Positions 1 through 7,912 of a DNA stretch of 34,573 bases are shown piece by piece. The DNA is from Pirellulales bacterium (GTDB lineage: Bacteria > Planctomycetota > Planctomycetia > Pirellulales > JAEUIK01), in the NCBI GenBank assembly GCA_019745975.1, contig JAIESQ010000026.1, positions 1-34,573 on the forward strand, given 5' to 3'. A program made the translations under genes and the position numbers. The notes under the pieces are model-generated. The model made no database searches and was not told the DNA's origin. It saw only the letters and a program-made list of their open reading frames with translations. The stretch's first letter is position 1, and each line of letters starts with the position of its first letter.

Positions 1-72
1 CATGGTGAACGAGCAAGTGCCATGATCAGTACCTTTCAACTGACAAGAACAACCAGGCTTTGCCTGGCGCAC
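1..72 (-). mobile_element. Group II intron, 5' end (partial)
   Basis: Read on the minus strand from 72 leftward, the sequence opens with GTGCGCC, matching the GUGYG 5' consensus of group II introns. A perfect hairpin follows (CCAGGC-AAA-GCCTGG, 53-67), then a GTCAGTTGAAAGGTACTGATC-type segment like the start of domain I. The upstream coding sequence stays in frame and VIT-like up to position 73 (…E P I W D F R) and loses similarity exactly at 72. The intron has the same orientation as the interrupted gene, so splicing could restore it. The rest, including any reverse transcriptase, lies outside the window. The boundary is inferred from the motif and the break in protein similarity. Confidence 0.75.
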
Positions 73-1259
73 CGGAAATCCCAGATCGGCTCCAGGTCGG
101 TTAACAGCGGCAGCTCGAACCGGCAGCGACCATCGGCGGCCGCCAGCGGCAGCGTGAAGTCGAGCAGGACACGCTTCACGTCTTGGCCCAAAATCGGAAA
201 CACCCGCATCCGGAACAGGTTGTCGCCGAGCTGCTCGAGGATGGCCGGGTCGCGCTGCCCGCGGACGATGCGGTCGTAGACGTCGGCGGCGCGGCGGCGA
301 TCGATTAATTCGCCTTCGACGAGCGTGCTGGCATCGACGTACATGGCGAAGCGGCTGACCGATGCGCCCCGCGGCAGGTTGAAGAGAAACGTTCCTTCGC
401 GGGTCCGCGGTTGCGGGTTGTAGAAGGACTGATCGAGCTGCACCAGCGCGACCGGCGGCGCGAGCACCACGTTCACATGCGAGCGGGCGATGTTGAGACG
501 CTCGGCACGCTGGGTCTCGGGATCGCTGACGACCAACTGCCCCAGGCCGATCGCGGGTTCAGTCGCAGTCCAGGCGGCGATGCGCTCGGTTTCTTTTTTC
601 GGATCATCGAGCGGCAAATACGTGCGCGAGTTCTTTTGTAGTCCATTGCTGAAAGCGAATCCCGGCGCGATTTCCGCCGGTTCAGTGAGCCCCGGCGCGG
701 TGGCTTTGATCGGGGGTTGCCCGGCGCTGGGCGCGCGGGTGGCGATCGCCCGCACGACGTTATCGTCGCCCAGCGAGAGCTCAACCGCGGCGCCTGCGGG
801 GATTTCGATCGCGACGTCGCCGGCACGCAGGGCGCAAGGCGTGGCGGTGGGCGCGCCGTCGAAATAGACGCGCCCCTCGACCACGACAAGCACGCCAGCG
901 CCGCTCGCCGCGAGCCGCGCCCCGGCATCGGCCGTCAACTTGGCACCGTCCCAGGCGAGCGCGACGGGCGCCGTCTCCGCGACGCGCAACACACCCGCCG
1001 CGGACAACTCGTCGCCACGACTGAGCAAGCGCCAAGGGCCACGTTCCTGGTCGGCCACGAGCAACGTCCCTTGCAGGACCGCTCGGCGCGGTTGATCAGC
1101 TTCCGCGGCGGGATCGTCATCTGTGTCTGTTACGGCCGCGCGATCGGCGGCCAGCGCACAGTCGGTCGCGGTGAGCGCGCCGAGCAGTGCGCCGGCCAGC
1201 AAAGCGGCGACTAGAAAACGGACCGTGGTCCCCGACGCGCCGATCGACAATCGCCTCAT
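36..1259 (-). CDS. VIT-domain secreted protein, 5' exon, interrupted by a group II intron
   Basis: N-terminal part of a probable VIT-VWA type exported protein. The ATG at 1259 is preferred over the GTG at 1277 because AGGGG lies a few bases upstream of it. Residues 1-37 are a signal peptide (MRRLSIG, then a long Ala/Leu core). Residues about 60-170 resemble a FecR-like beta-rich region. Residues about 250-400 are a VIT (vault/inter-alpha-trypsin) domain with the typical ADVYDRIVRGQRDPAILE stretch and a following RVFPI segment. Native coding ends at about 73 with …PIWDFR; the last codons to the stop at 36-38 come from intron sequence. The usual downstream VWA domain is not present, presumably in the next exon outside the window. 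VIT-VWA proteins are thought to mediate protein interactions in the envelope; the exact role is unknown. Confidence 0.8.
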   Translation of the reverse strand: MRRLSIGASGTTVRFLVAALLAGALLGALTATDCALAADRAAVTDTDDDPAAEADQPRRAVLQGTLLVADQERGPWRLLSRGDELSAAGVLRVAETAPVALAWDGAKLTADAGARLAASGAGVLVVVEGRVYFDGAPTATPCALRAGDVAIEIPAGAAVELSLGDDNVVRAIATRAPSAGQPPIKATAPGLTEPAEIAPGFAFSNGLQKNSRTYLPLDDPKKETERIAAWTATEPAIGLGQLVVSDPETQRAERLNIARSHVNVVLAPPVALVQLDQSFYNPQPRTREGTFLFNLPRGASVSRFAMYVDASTLVEGELIDRRRAADVYDRIVRGQRDPAILEQLGDNLFRMRVFPILGQDVKRVLLDFTLPLAAADGRCRFELPLLTDLEPIWDFRCARQSLVVLVS

Positions 1260-1633
1260 CTCGCGTTTCCCCTGCACAAGCGGACGCGCCGTGGTTTCAC
1301 GGCGTCTCGATCCGGATGCGATCGCGTGACCTCCCGGCCGCTAACCTGCCGCGATGATCGAATCGAGGCGGCGCGCGCCGCCAATACCGCGAGTGACGAG
1401 TGGTTGCAGCGCGCCGGCGACCCCCTCGAGCAACGTGCGGACCAGGCTCCGCGGCCGGATAAAGAAGTTTCTGTTCCAGCGCCGAGGCTACCGCGTGCTG
1501 CCCCCAAAGGCAAGCAAAATCGCCGTGAATTGCTCTGAAGGTGCCGGGTTCGCAGAGCCGTGTCCATACGTAGCCCTGCCATGACCTAGGCTTTCAACGA
1601 GCGACTCGAAACACCGGCCCAGGAGCATGCCAG
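1260..1633. other. Divergent intergenic region, 374 bp
   Basis: Spacer between the start of the minus-strand VIT gene and the plus-strand transglutaminase-like gene. It must hold both promoters, but I could not pick convincing -35/-10 pairs. No strong inverted repeat or small gene is evident. The right end carries the ribosome-binding site AGGAG at 1621-1625 for the gene starting at 1634. Confidence 0.5.
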
Positions 1634-2941
1634 ATGACCTTTGCAAAATTGGATTGCCGTCGCGGAACTTCCCGGCGCCCGTGGTGCGCACGCGTGGCAG
1701 CCACCGTGCTGTCGCTGTCCATATTGCCGATCGCCACCTCGGCCCGCGCACAAGTTAGCTTCTCGCCGTTGGCCGGCTGGGACCGTCAGCTCTTCCCGTC
1801 GTATCTCGTGGCGACGGCTACGATCCGCCTCCCCGAGGAAAACGAAGTTGACGACGACACCGCCGAGTACACGGTGCTGGGCGATCGGCAGGGAGTGCTT
1901 GGCGTCGAGATCGACGCGCCGGCCGACGAAACCTCGGTGACCGTCACGATCACGGGCAGCGAGATCCTTGAGCCGAGTTCGCTCGAGTGTACGCTCGACG
2001 AGGAAGGCGCGACCTACCGCATCTATCCGCCGATCCGCTACAAGTTCGGCGTGTTGGCCCGCAATCGCCAGTCGATCCCGGTCACGGTTCACTATTGTGT
2101 TGAAATCGAGGACGAAGAGGGGGAAGTGGAATCCGCCGAACAAACGGCCACGCTCACGCTGCGCTCGGTGAACGATTGTCCGTACGCGGTGGCCGGGCCA
2201 GACGGCGATGCCACCGACATTTCGTTCATGTTCGCGGCCTACGTCAACGAGCAGCATCCGTTCGTCGACAAGGTGCTCCGCGAAGCGCTCGATCAAGGGA
2301 TCGTCGACTCGTTCGCCGGCTACCAGGCGGGCGACACGGCCGAGGTCTACCGACAAGTTTACGCACTCTGGAATGCCTTGAGCGAGCGCGACGTGCGCTA
2401 CAGCAACATCACGACCGAAGCTGCCACGAATGGGCTCGTTTCGAGCCAGCACGTGCGGTTGATCGACGAGTCGCTCAACAATGGGCAAGCCAATTGTGTC
2501 GATGGCAGCGTGCTGTTGGCTTCGTTGTTGCGCAAGATCGACATCGAGCCAGTGCTAGTCTACGTGCCGGGTCATTGCTACCTGGCGTTTTATGTCGACG
2601 CCGACAAAACGAAACTCGTCGGGCTCGAGACCACGCTCATCGGCGGCACGGCCGACGACAACCAGCGCGATCTGCCCGACGCGGACGACATAGTCGACGA
2701 CGACACGCGCGGCAAGAATTCGTGGGGCACCTTTTGCGCCGCGGTGGCGATGGGCAATGCCGATCTGGCGGAGAACCAGGACAAATTCAACCAGGACGAT
2801 GTGGACTATCAATTGGTGTCGATCGCCGCGGCCCGCGAGTTGGGAATTCTGCCGATCGCATTCGCCGCCGATCGGGAACTGGAGCCGGGCTCGTCGGCCG
2901 CGCAGGAAGACGAATACGAAATTGAGGACGACGATGAGTAA
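1634..2941 (+). CDS. Secreted transglutaminase-like protein
   Basis: 435 aa. AGGAG 8 nt upstream fixes the ATG. The N-terminus is a long signal peptide (basic n-region, hydrophobic core at residues 21-35, ATSARAQ cleavage-like site near 40). Residues about 45-180 are a beta-rich domain. Residues about 195-335 resemble a transglutaminase-like core: Cys288 in QANCVDGSVLLASLLRK is the likely nucleophile, and His314 with a nearby Asp in VPGHCYLAFYVD could complete the triad. The C-terminus is strongly acidic (EDEYEIEDDDE). Such proteins act outside the cytoplasm as cysteine proteases or peptide-crosslinking enzymes; the substrate here is unknown. The gene stands alone, about 100 bp before a toxin-antitoxin pair. 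Confidence 0.75.
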   Translation: MTFAKLDCRRGTSRRPWCARVAATVLSLSILPIATSARAQVSFSPLAGWDRQLFPSYLVATATIRLPEENEVDDDTAEYTVLGDRQGVLGVEIDAPADETSVTVTITGSEILEPSSLECTLDEEGATYRIYPPIRYKFGVLARNRQSIPVTVHYCVEIEDEEGEVESAEQTATLTLRSVNDCPYAVAGPDGDATDISFMFAAYVNEQHPFVDKVLREALDQGIVDSFAGYQAGDTAEVYRQVYALWNALSERDVRYSNITTEAATNGLVSSQHVRLIDESLNNGQANCVDGSVLLASLLRKIDIEPVLVYVPGHCYLAFYVDADKTKLVGLETTLIGGTADDNQRDLPDADDIVDDDTRGKNSWGTFCAAVAMGNADLAENQDKFNQDDVDYQLVSIAAARELGILPIAFAADRELEPGSSAAQEDEYEIEDDDE

Positions 2942-2975
2942 GCGGCGCCGATCGCGCCGAGACAGCAGAATCCAG

Positions 2976-3005
2976 TTGACCCGGAGCGCCACTACCAGGT
3001 AGCAT
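2976..3005 (+). promoter_or_regulatory. Candidate sigma70-like promoter of the toxin-antitoxin operon
   Basis: TTGACC at 2976-2981 and TAGCAT at 3000-3005 are separated by 18 bp. Transcription would begin near 3012, about 34 bp before the antitoxin ATG at 3046. The call rests on similarity to the consensus and position only. Confidence 0.45.
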
Positions 3006-3009
3006 TAGA

Positions 3010-3036
3010 TTCGCATCGAATTAAGTGCGATTCGAA
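3010..3036. promoter_or_regulatory. Candidate antitoxin operator palindromes
   Basis: A perfect interrupted palindrome TTCGCATCGAA lies at 3010-3020. A related TTCGAA lies at 3031-3036, and a TCGCA…TGCGA inverted pair links them. They sit between the candidate -10 box and the antitoxin start, where Phd/YefM antitoxins usually bind to repress their own operon. The operator role is inferred. Confidence 0.4.
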
Positions 3037-3045
3037 AGGCTCTCC

Positions 3046-3351
3046 ATGCTCGATCTGACCAATGGCATCGATTCCTTGACGAATTTCAAGCGGCAAACGA
3101 CCTCCTATCTGAAGCGGCTAGGCAAGACCGGCAAACCCGTCGTGCTCACCGTCAACGGCAAGGCGCGCGTCGTCGTGCAAGATGCGACGGCCTATCAAGA
3201 GCTTGTTGACGCCGCCGCGCAGGCCGATCGCGATGCCACCGTCGCGGCCATTCGCGAAGGGCTGGCCGATGCGCGCACAGGCCGCACCAAGCCCGCCCGG
3301 GTCGCACTGCGGGCACTTGCCAAAAAGTACGGCGTGCCGGTCGATGGCTAG
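3046..3351 (+). CDS. Phd/YefM-family antitoxin
   Basis: 101 aa antitoxin of a type II toxin-antitoxin module. The ATG at 3046 is chosen over the GTG at 3025 because AAAGG ends 6 nt before it and the Phd/YefM fold starts there (MLDLTNGIDSLTNFKRQTT). Residues 1-60 match the family: an N-terminal DNA-binding region followed by GKPVVLTVNGKARVVVQDA, the typical beta-strand pair, then YQEL. The C-terminal 40 residues are the expected toxin-neutralising tail. The stop codon overlaps the start of the toxin gene by 8 bp, which implies translational coupling. It probably represses its own promoter together with the toxin. Confidence 0.85.
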   Translation: MLDLTNGIDSLTNFKRQTTSYLKRLGKTGKPVVLTVNGKARVVVQDATAYQELVDAAAQADRDATVAAIREGLADARTGRTKPARVALRALAKKYGVPVDG

Positions 3352-3673
3352 GGCCAGATACCACGTTCGCATGACCCTGAAATCGCTTCAGGATGTCGAG
3401 AACGCGCTAGGTTGGTTTCGCGAACAGCGCGCTGAAGCAGCGGGTGCCAAATGGTTCCTGCGGCTGATGTTGGCGATCGATTCGCTTGAGCAGATGCCCG
3501 AGCGGTTTGCGCTTACCGCCGAGTCTGCTGATCTCGGCGCGCCGATACGGGAATTGCTCGTCGGATATCGTAGGAATACCTACCGCGTACTGTTCGAAAT
3601 CCGTGGGCGTGCCGTGATCGTCCTAAGAGTCTGGCATAGTGCGCGCCAGGCGGTTTCGAGCGAAGATCTGTGA
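3344..3673 (+). CDS. RelE/ParE-family toxin
   Basis: 109 aa, starting at the ATG inside the antitoxin stop region (ATGGCTAG overlap). The pattern is that of the RelE/ParE superfamily: an N-terminal helix pair (DVENALGWFREQRAEAAGAKWF), a Leu-rich helix ending in MPERFAL, then the beta-sheet core PIRELLVGYRRNTYRVLFEIRGRAVIVLRVWHSAR. The closing RVWHSAR is the usual C-terminal motif. RelE members cleave ribosome-bound mRNA while ParE members poison gyrase; the sequence alone does not decide which. Pairing with a Phd/YefM antitoxin rather than RelB or ParD is a common mixed arrangement. Confidence 0.85.
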   Translation: MARARYHVRMTLKSLQDVENALGWFREQRAEAAGAKWFLRLMLAIDSLEQMPERFALTAESADLGAPIRELLVGYRRNTYRVLFEIRGRAVIVLRVWHSARQAVSSEDL

Positions 3674-3802
3674 GTCAGTCTCAACGTCCTGATAAACGAT
3701 CAGTTTGCCAGAGGCGACCGTTCGCTGGGCAGCACCGCAGACAGTACCTATGCTAGAAGCACTCCCACGCCGTCTCGAAGTCACTGCCTGACCCCATAAC
3801 GC

Positions 3803-5818
3803 ATGTCGTCGCGGCAAGCCTGCCTGATAACGAGCGCGAGCCTGTTGGTCGCCACCTTCGTCGCCTACGCGCCCGTCTGGCGCAACGATTTTGTCAACAT
3901 CGACGACGGCGTCTACATCTGGCAGAACCCTCACGTGCAGCGCGGCTTCACTCGCGAGGCGCTGCGCTGGGCCTTCGACTTTAGCCTCGCCGACGACTGG
4001 CGGCCGTACGAAGCCAACTGGCATCCGCTGACTTGGCTTTCGCACATCTTCGACTGCAAGCTGTTCGGCGCCGCGCAAACCGGCGCCAGCCCGCGCGGAC
4101 ACCACTTGATGAATGTCTTCTTGCACGCCGTTAGCTCGGTCTGTCTGTTCTGGGCGCTGGTGCGATTGACGACCGCGCCAACGAGCTCCTCAGACGTGGC
4201 GGCGCGCGCGACTCGGCCAGTTGAAGCAACCGTCAAAGCGGCCGGCAAGTCGCACCGCCGCGAGCGGGCCCAAACTTCCGCCAAGTCGCCGCGCGAATCT
4301 GCTTCGCCGCAGGTCGCGGCCGGCGCCAACGTCTGGGCCAGCGCCTTCGTGGCGGCGCTCTTCGCCCTGCATCCGCTGCACGTCGAATCGGTCGCCTGGG
4401 CTGCCGAACGCAAGGAAGTCCTCAGCGGTCTGTTTTGGTGGCTGACGCTCTTAGTCTATGCCGGTTGGGTGCGGCGCCCCACGCTCGCGCAATACTTGCT
4501 CGTGATTACGCTCTTCGGGCTAGGGTTGATGTCCAAGCCGATGATCATCACGTTGCCGGCCGTGCTCTTGTTGATGGACTATTGGCCGCTGGGGCGCTTG
4601 ACGCGCGACGAGGCTGGCCGAGCGAAATTCTCCGCGCCCGCCGTTGCCCGTGTCGTCGTGGAAAAATGGCCACTGTACTTGCTGTCGCTCGCGTCGGCCT
4701 TTGTCACCTACCATGCGCAGCAACATGGCGGCACGACCAAGACGCTCGAACCGACCACCCTCGCGGTGCGGCTGGCCAACGCGGCGCTTTCGGCCACGGC
4801 TTATTTGCGGCAGACTTTCTGGCCAACCGGGCTGGCGGTCTTCTATCCGCATCCGCACGCCGAGCTTGAAGGGCAGGGCTGGGCCGCACCGGGCGTCGTG
4901 GTGTCGATCGCTGTTGTGGTCGCTGTCACTGTCTTGGCGCTGTTGTGTTGGCGGCGCTGGCCTTGGCTGTTTACCGGCTGGCTCTGGTATCTGGTGACGC
5001 TGGTGCCGGTGATCGGCATCGTGCAAGTGGGGCGGCAGGGGCGTGCCGATCGCTACACGTATATTCCGCTGGTGGGGATTTTTATCGCGTTGGCGTGGGG
5101 GGCCGCCGCGACGGCGGCCTGGCTCGACAAGCGCACGGGAATTGGCAATGCGCCGACGTCACGCAGGCCGTTTGGCGTCGCTGCGGCCGTGGTCGGCGCC
5201 ATCGCGCTGTTCATTTGCATGGTGCTGACCTGGCGACAGGTCGGCGTGTGGCGCAACGATCTTGCGCTCTTCGGCCACGCGCTGGAAGTCACGGCGGACA
5301 ACGACTGCGCTGAAATGAACTACGGCACCGCGCTGTTGTATGCCGGACAGGCGCCCGCTGCCGTGCCGCACCTGGAGCGAGCCGTCGCTTTGCGCCCGCG
5401 TCATGCCGAAGCCTGGCGCAACTTTGGCGCGAGCTTGGCGCTCTCGGGCGACGTCGCCGGCGCAGTCGTGCGGCTGCGTCAGGCCTTGGAACTGGAGCCA
5501 AACTATGCGCTGGCCGCGCGCGATCTGGCCAAGATTCTGTCGACGACGTACGACACCGCTACGCGCAACGGGGCCGAGGCGCTGCGCTGGGCCCGCCACG
5601 CCGACGCCCTCTTCGGTCATCAAGACGTGGAAACGCTTGCCACCTTGGCGATGGCGCAGGCCGAAACGGGCGACTTCGCCGCCGCCCACGAGACCGCCCT
5701 TCGCGCCGCGCAATTGGCCCAACAAACCGGGCAACTCGAACAAGCGCGCCAGGTACAGTTGCAGGCCGAGCTCTATCGCTCCCGACAACCGCTGCGACTG
5801 CGCTGGGGGCCGCGATAA
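3803..5818 (+). CDS. GT-C type membrane glycosyltransferase-like protein with C-terminal TPRs
   Basis: 671 aa integral membrane protein. The first transmembrane segment (residues 8-24) is followed by FVNIDDGVYIWQNPHV, with the acidic pair at 34-35 that GT-C enzymes carry in the first extracytoplasmic loop. YEANWHPLTWLSHIFD and GHHLMNVFLHA are hallmark motifs of planctomycete TPR/GT-C proteins related to PMT/TMTC mannosyltransferases. About ten membrane segments follow to residue 480, with a charged Arg/Lys/Ser-rich insert near 135-175. Residues about 490-655 contain three or four TPR units (AEAWRNFGASLALSGD…). It probably transfers a sugar from a lipid carrier to a protein or glycan on the outer face of the membrane. 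The acceptor is unknown and no partner lies beside it. Confidence 0.75.
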   Translation: MSSRQACLITSASLLVATFVAYAPVWRNDFVNIDDGVYIWQNPHVQRGFTREALRWAFDFSLADDWRPYEANWHPLTWLSHIFDCKLFGAAQTGASPRGHHLMNVFLHAVSSVCLFWALVRLTTAPTSSSDVAARATRPVEATVKAAGKSHRRERAQTSAKSPRESASPQVAAGANVWASAFVAALFALHPLHVESVAWAAERKEVLSGLFWWLTLLVYAGWVRRPTLAQYLLVITLFGLGLMSKPMIITLPAVLLLMDYWPLGRLTRDEAGRAKFSAPAVARVVVEKWPLYLLSLASAFVTYHAQQHGGTTKTLEPTTLAVRLANAALSATAYLRQTFWPTGLAVFYPHPHAELEGQGWAAPGVVVSIAVVVAVTVLALLCWRRWPWLFTGWLWYLVTLVPVIGIVQVGRQGRADRYTYIPLVGIFIALAWGAAATAAWLDKRTGIGNAPTSRRPFGVAAAVVGAIALFICMVLTWRQVGVWRNDLALFGHALEVTADNDCAEMNYGTALLYAGQAPAAVPHLERAVALRPRHAEAWRNFGASLALSGDVAGAVVRLRQALELEPNYALAARDLAKILSTTYDTATRNGAEALRWARHADALFGHQDVETLATLAMAQAETGDFAAAHETALRAAQLAQQTGQLEQARQVQLQAELYRSRQPLRLRWGPR

Positions 5819-5842
5819 GTCGCAGCGACATCGTATTGGTTG

Positions 5843-6019
5843 AAGTGTGCCACTGTTTAGCGGCATATCGACTGGGTCTTCCCACTCACGCTGTGTTGCC
5901 GACGAGCAGTGCAAGCTGCGCCCTCACCTGCTCGGAAATTGGCACTGCTTGCTCATCAGCCCTTAGCCAGACGGTCGATTGCGTTCTTTGCTCACTGACG
6001 AGCAAGCAGTGGCACACTT
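5843..6019. repeat. Nested palindromic intergenic element (GTGCCACTG family)
   Basis: The outer arms are a perfect 13-bp inverted repeat, AAGTGTGCCACTG at 5843-5855 and CAGTGGCACACTT at 6007-6019. Inside, GGCACTGCTTGCTC (around 5940-5955) is nearly complementary to GAGCAAGCAGTGGCAC ending at 6016, giving a second hairpin. The core GCCACTG/CAGTGGC with AGCAGTG variants recurs in the element at 17150-17222. It fills the space between two convergent genes, so it may also end transcription. It looks like a MITE- or REP-type repeat; no coding capacity is credible here. Confidence 0.6.
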
Positions 6020-6039
6020 TCGGCAACCTCGTGGGCGCC

Positions 6040-7341
6040 CTAGAGCTTTCGCCGCATGACGAGGATCGTCAGGTCGTCGGCGGGGCTGCTGCCGACGAAG
6101 TGCGACTCGACGCTGCCGGCGACCGCTTGCACGAGCTCATCCAAGGGCGCGGCCGCGTGCTCGGCGACCAGCGCCTCGAGCCGGGCACGGCCGAACTGTT
6201 CGTCGCGATCGTTCATCGCTTCGACGATGCCGTCGGTGCACAAGACGACGAGATCGCCGGCCGCCAGGGCGAGAGTTTTGTTGTGATCGAAATCGGGTTC
6301 GTCGAGCACGCCCAGCGGCATGCCCCCCGCCTCGAGCGTGACGAACTCGCGAGGCGCCGCGCGGTACAACAGCGCCGGCGCATGCCCGGCGTTGGCCACT
6401 TCGAGCGTGTGTTCGTCGGGATGGACCGCGGCCATGGCAATCGTAATGAACCGGCCGTTCTGCAGGTCCGAGGCCAGGGCTTGCGACAGCAGCTCCAGCA
6501 GCACGCGGGGCGACGCGTATTCGAGCGTTAGCGCCCGCAGCGCCGCGCGCACCGAAGCCATGATCAGGCTCGGGCCAAGCCCGTGACCGCTGACATCGGC
6601 GATCACCAGCCCCAGCCGGCCGTCGCGCAGCCGCAACACGTCGCAATAGTCGCCGCCGATCGCCTGGTTGGGCAGCCACCAGGCCGCCAGCTCATAGCCC
6701 GGCACTTCGGGCAACCGCGATGGCATGAAGCCGCGTTGCACGTCGCGGGCCACGCCGAGCGAAGCCTCGAGCCGGCTGCGCACGCTCAATTCGTCGATCA
6801 ATCGCGCGCGTTCGAGCGCCGTGGCGGCGTGCTGGCAGAACGCTTCGAGCAACTGTTCGTCGAAGCCGTCGAACGATCCCTCGCGGCGATTGAAAACCTC
6901 CAGCACGCCCAAGAGCTCGTTGTCTTCGGCCGACACCAGCGGGGCGGCCAGGATGTTCCGCGTGTGGTAGCCGGTTTGCCGATCGACGTTGGGGTTCCAG
7001 CGCAAGTCGTCGGCGGGGCTGGGGACGTTGGCCAATTGACGCGTCAGCGCGACGTGGCCCGAGATGCCGTGCCCCAAGTGTTGTCGCACCTCGGCAATTT
7101 CCAGCTCGGTGACGACGCGCGTGTACAGCTCCTGCCGCTTGGGATCGTACTGGTACAGGCTCGCGCGGTCGCAATCCAAAGCGTCGCAGACGGCGTGCGT
7201 GATCCGCTCCAGAATCCGCTCGAGCTCGATGTCCCGCGCCAACTGCCGGGTGAGCTGCAGCAGCTTTTCGAGATTCGTCAGACGGCGGTGGAGCTCGGCG
7301 GGCGATTGCGCGGGATCGATGCTGGGATCGAGCGTGGACAT
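6040..7341 (-). CDS. GAF domain-SpoIIE/PP2C serine phosphatase (RsbU-like)
   Basis: 433 aa cytoplasmic regulator. The ATG at 7341 (MSTLDPSID) is preferred because the upstream in-frame codons are Arg/Pro-rich and not conserved-looking. A short coiled helix (residues 15-40) leads into a GAF sensor domain at about 40-190 (CDRASLYQYD…LGHGISGHVALT…AAPLVSAEDNELLGVLEVFNR). The PP2C/SpoIIE phosphatase domain at about 215-430 has all key motifs: GGDYCDV, IADVSGHGLGPSL, NAGHAPALLY, LCTDGIVEA and SPADDLTILVMR, which hold the metal-binding aspartates. Such proteins dephosphorylate anti-anti-sigma factors in partner-switching pathways. No STAS or anti-sigma gene lies beside it. Confidence 0.88.
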   Translation of the reverse strand: MSTLDPSIDPAQSPAELHRRLTNLEKLLQLTRQLARDIELERILERITHAVCDALDCDRASLYQYDPKRQELYTRVVTELEIAEVRQHLGHGISGHVALTRQLANVPSPADDLRWNPNVDRQTGYHTRNILAAPLVSAEDNELLGVLEVFNRREGSFDGFDEQLLEAFCQHAATALERARLIDELSVRSRLEASLGVARDVQRGFMPSRLPEVPGYELAAWWLPNQAIGGDYCDVLRLRDGRLGLVIADVSGHGLGPSLIMASVRAALRALTLEYASPRVLLELLSQALASDLQNGRFITIAMAAVHPDEHTLEVANAGHAPALLYRAAPREFVTLEAGGMPLGVLDEPDFDHNKTLALAAGDLVVLCTDGIVEAMNDRDEQFGRARLEALVAEHAAAPLDELVQAVAGSVESHFVGSSPADDLTILVMRRKL

Positions 7342-7351
7342 AGGACAGGTC

Positions 7352-7379
7352 AGTCTAATCCCCGGCCCAGAGGGCTCAA
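7352..7379 (-). promoter_or_regulatory. Candidate sigma70-like promoter for the SpoIIE phosphatase
   Basis: On the minus strand, TTGAGC (7379-7374) and TAGACT (7357-7352) are 16 bp apart. They lie just upstream of the ATG at 7341, which leaves a very short leader. The call is by consensus only. Confidence 0.35.
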
Positions 7380-7447
7380 AGCGACGCACGGGCCGCCGCG
7401 CACGGCACATTCGTCAAACGCCGCACGCCCCCGGCAACCAGTTCAAC

Positions 7448-7477
7448 TTGAGGATTTACGAAAAAGTCCGCTATATT
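7448..7477 (+). promoter_or_regulatory. Candidate sigma70-like promoter for the winged-helix gene
   Basis: TTGAGG at 7448-7453 and TATATT at 7472-7477 are 18 bp apart in an AT-rich patch that stands out from its surroundings. The gene starts 130 bp downstream at 7607. Confidence 0.35.
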
Positions 7478-7606
7478 TACGCAATGCGAACAGGCGCTCG
7501 TGCGGCCGCGGCGCGCACACGGCGCTATTCAATAAACACAGCACTCGCATGGCGTGGCCCAAAGGGGCGGCCTGCCGTGACTATCCGATGTCGGGAGTAC
7601 GCACGT

Positions 7607-7825
7607 ATGGCGACTGCATGCCCGTCTTATGTTGAGCAGGTCGGCGAAACGGCGGGGATCGTCTGGAACTATCTCGATACGCACGGCCCGCAGACGCTGA
7701 CCAAGCTCGTCCGCTCGGTCGATGCTCACCGCGATCTCGTGCTGCAAGCCGTGGGCTGGTTGGCCCGGGAAGAAAAACTCTGGATCGACGAGACCGGCCG
7801 CACGAAGACCGTCCGGCTGCGTTAG
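7607..7825 (+). CDS. Small winged helix-turn-helix protein (DUF2582-like)
   Basis: 72 aa, with GGAG 10 nt upstream of the ATG. The whole protein is one winged-helix domain. The helix ETAGIVWNYLDTHGPQT is followed by LTKLVRSVDAHRDLVLQAVGWLAREEKL, the recognition-helix region, and by a beta-wing WIDETGRTKTVRLR. The pattern fits the DUF2582 family, whose members are short, single-domain and poorly characterised; DNA binding is probable but not shown. It lies between the divergently transcribed phosphatase and the convergent penicillin-acylase gene, and nothing around it suggests a target. Confidence 0.8.
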   Translation: MATACPSYVEQVGETAGIVWNYLDTHGPQTLTKLVRSVDAHRDLVLQAVGWLAREEKLWIDETGRTKTVRLR

Positions 7826-7874
7826 TCGCTCGAGCGACTTCGAACTTTTCCTCGCGCGCGCTACTCTAGCGCGC
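7824..7874. terminator. Candidate bidirectional terminator between convergent genes
   Basis: A perfect 16-bp palindrome AGTCGCTCGAGCGACT (7824-7839) overlaps the winged-helix stop codon and is followed by a short T run. A second hairpin GCGCGC-TACTCTA-GCGCGC lies at 7856-7874. The penicillin-acylase gene ends at 7913 from the other side. No long U tract follows either stem, so the call is tentative. Confidence 0.35.
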
Positions 7875-7912
7875 TGGATCGCGCCGACGGACTTTGCCGG
7901 CCGATCACGCCG

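Noticed and set aside
5836-6531. Plus-strand frame of 231 codons starting in the palindromic element
   Set aside because: It runs through the repeat and then antisense to the SpoIIE phosphatase; no protein pattern.
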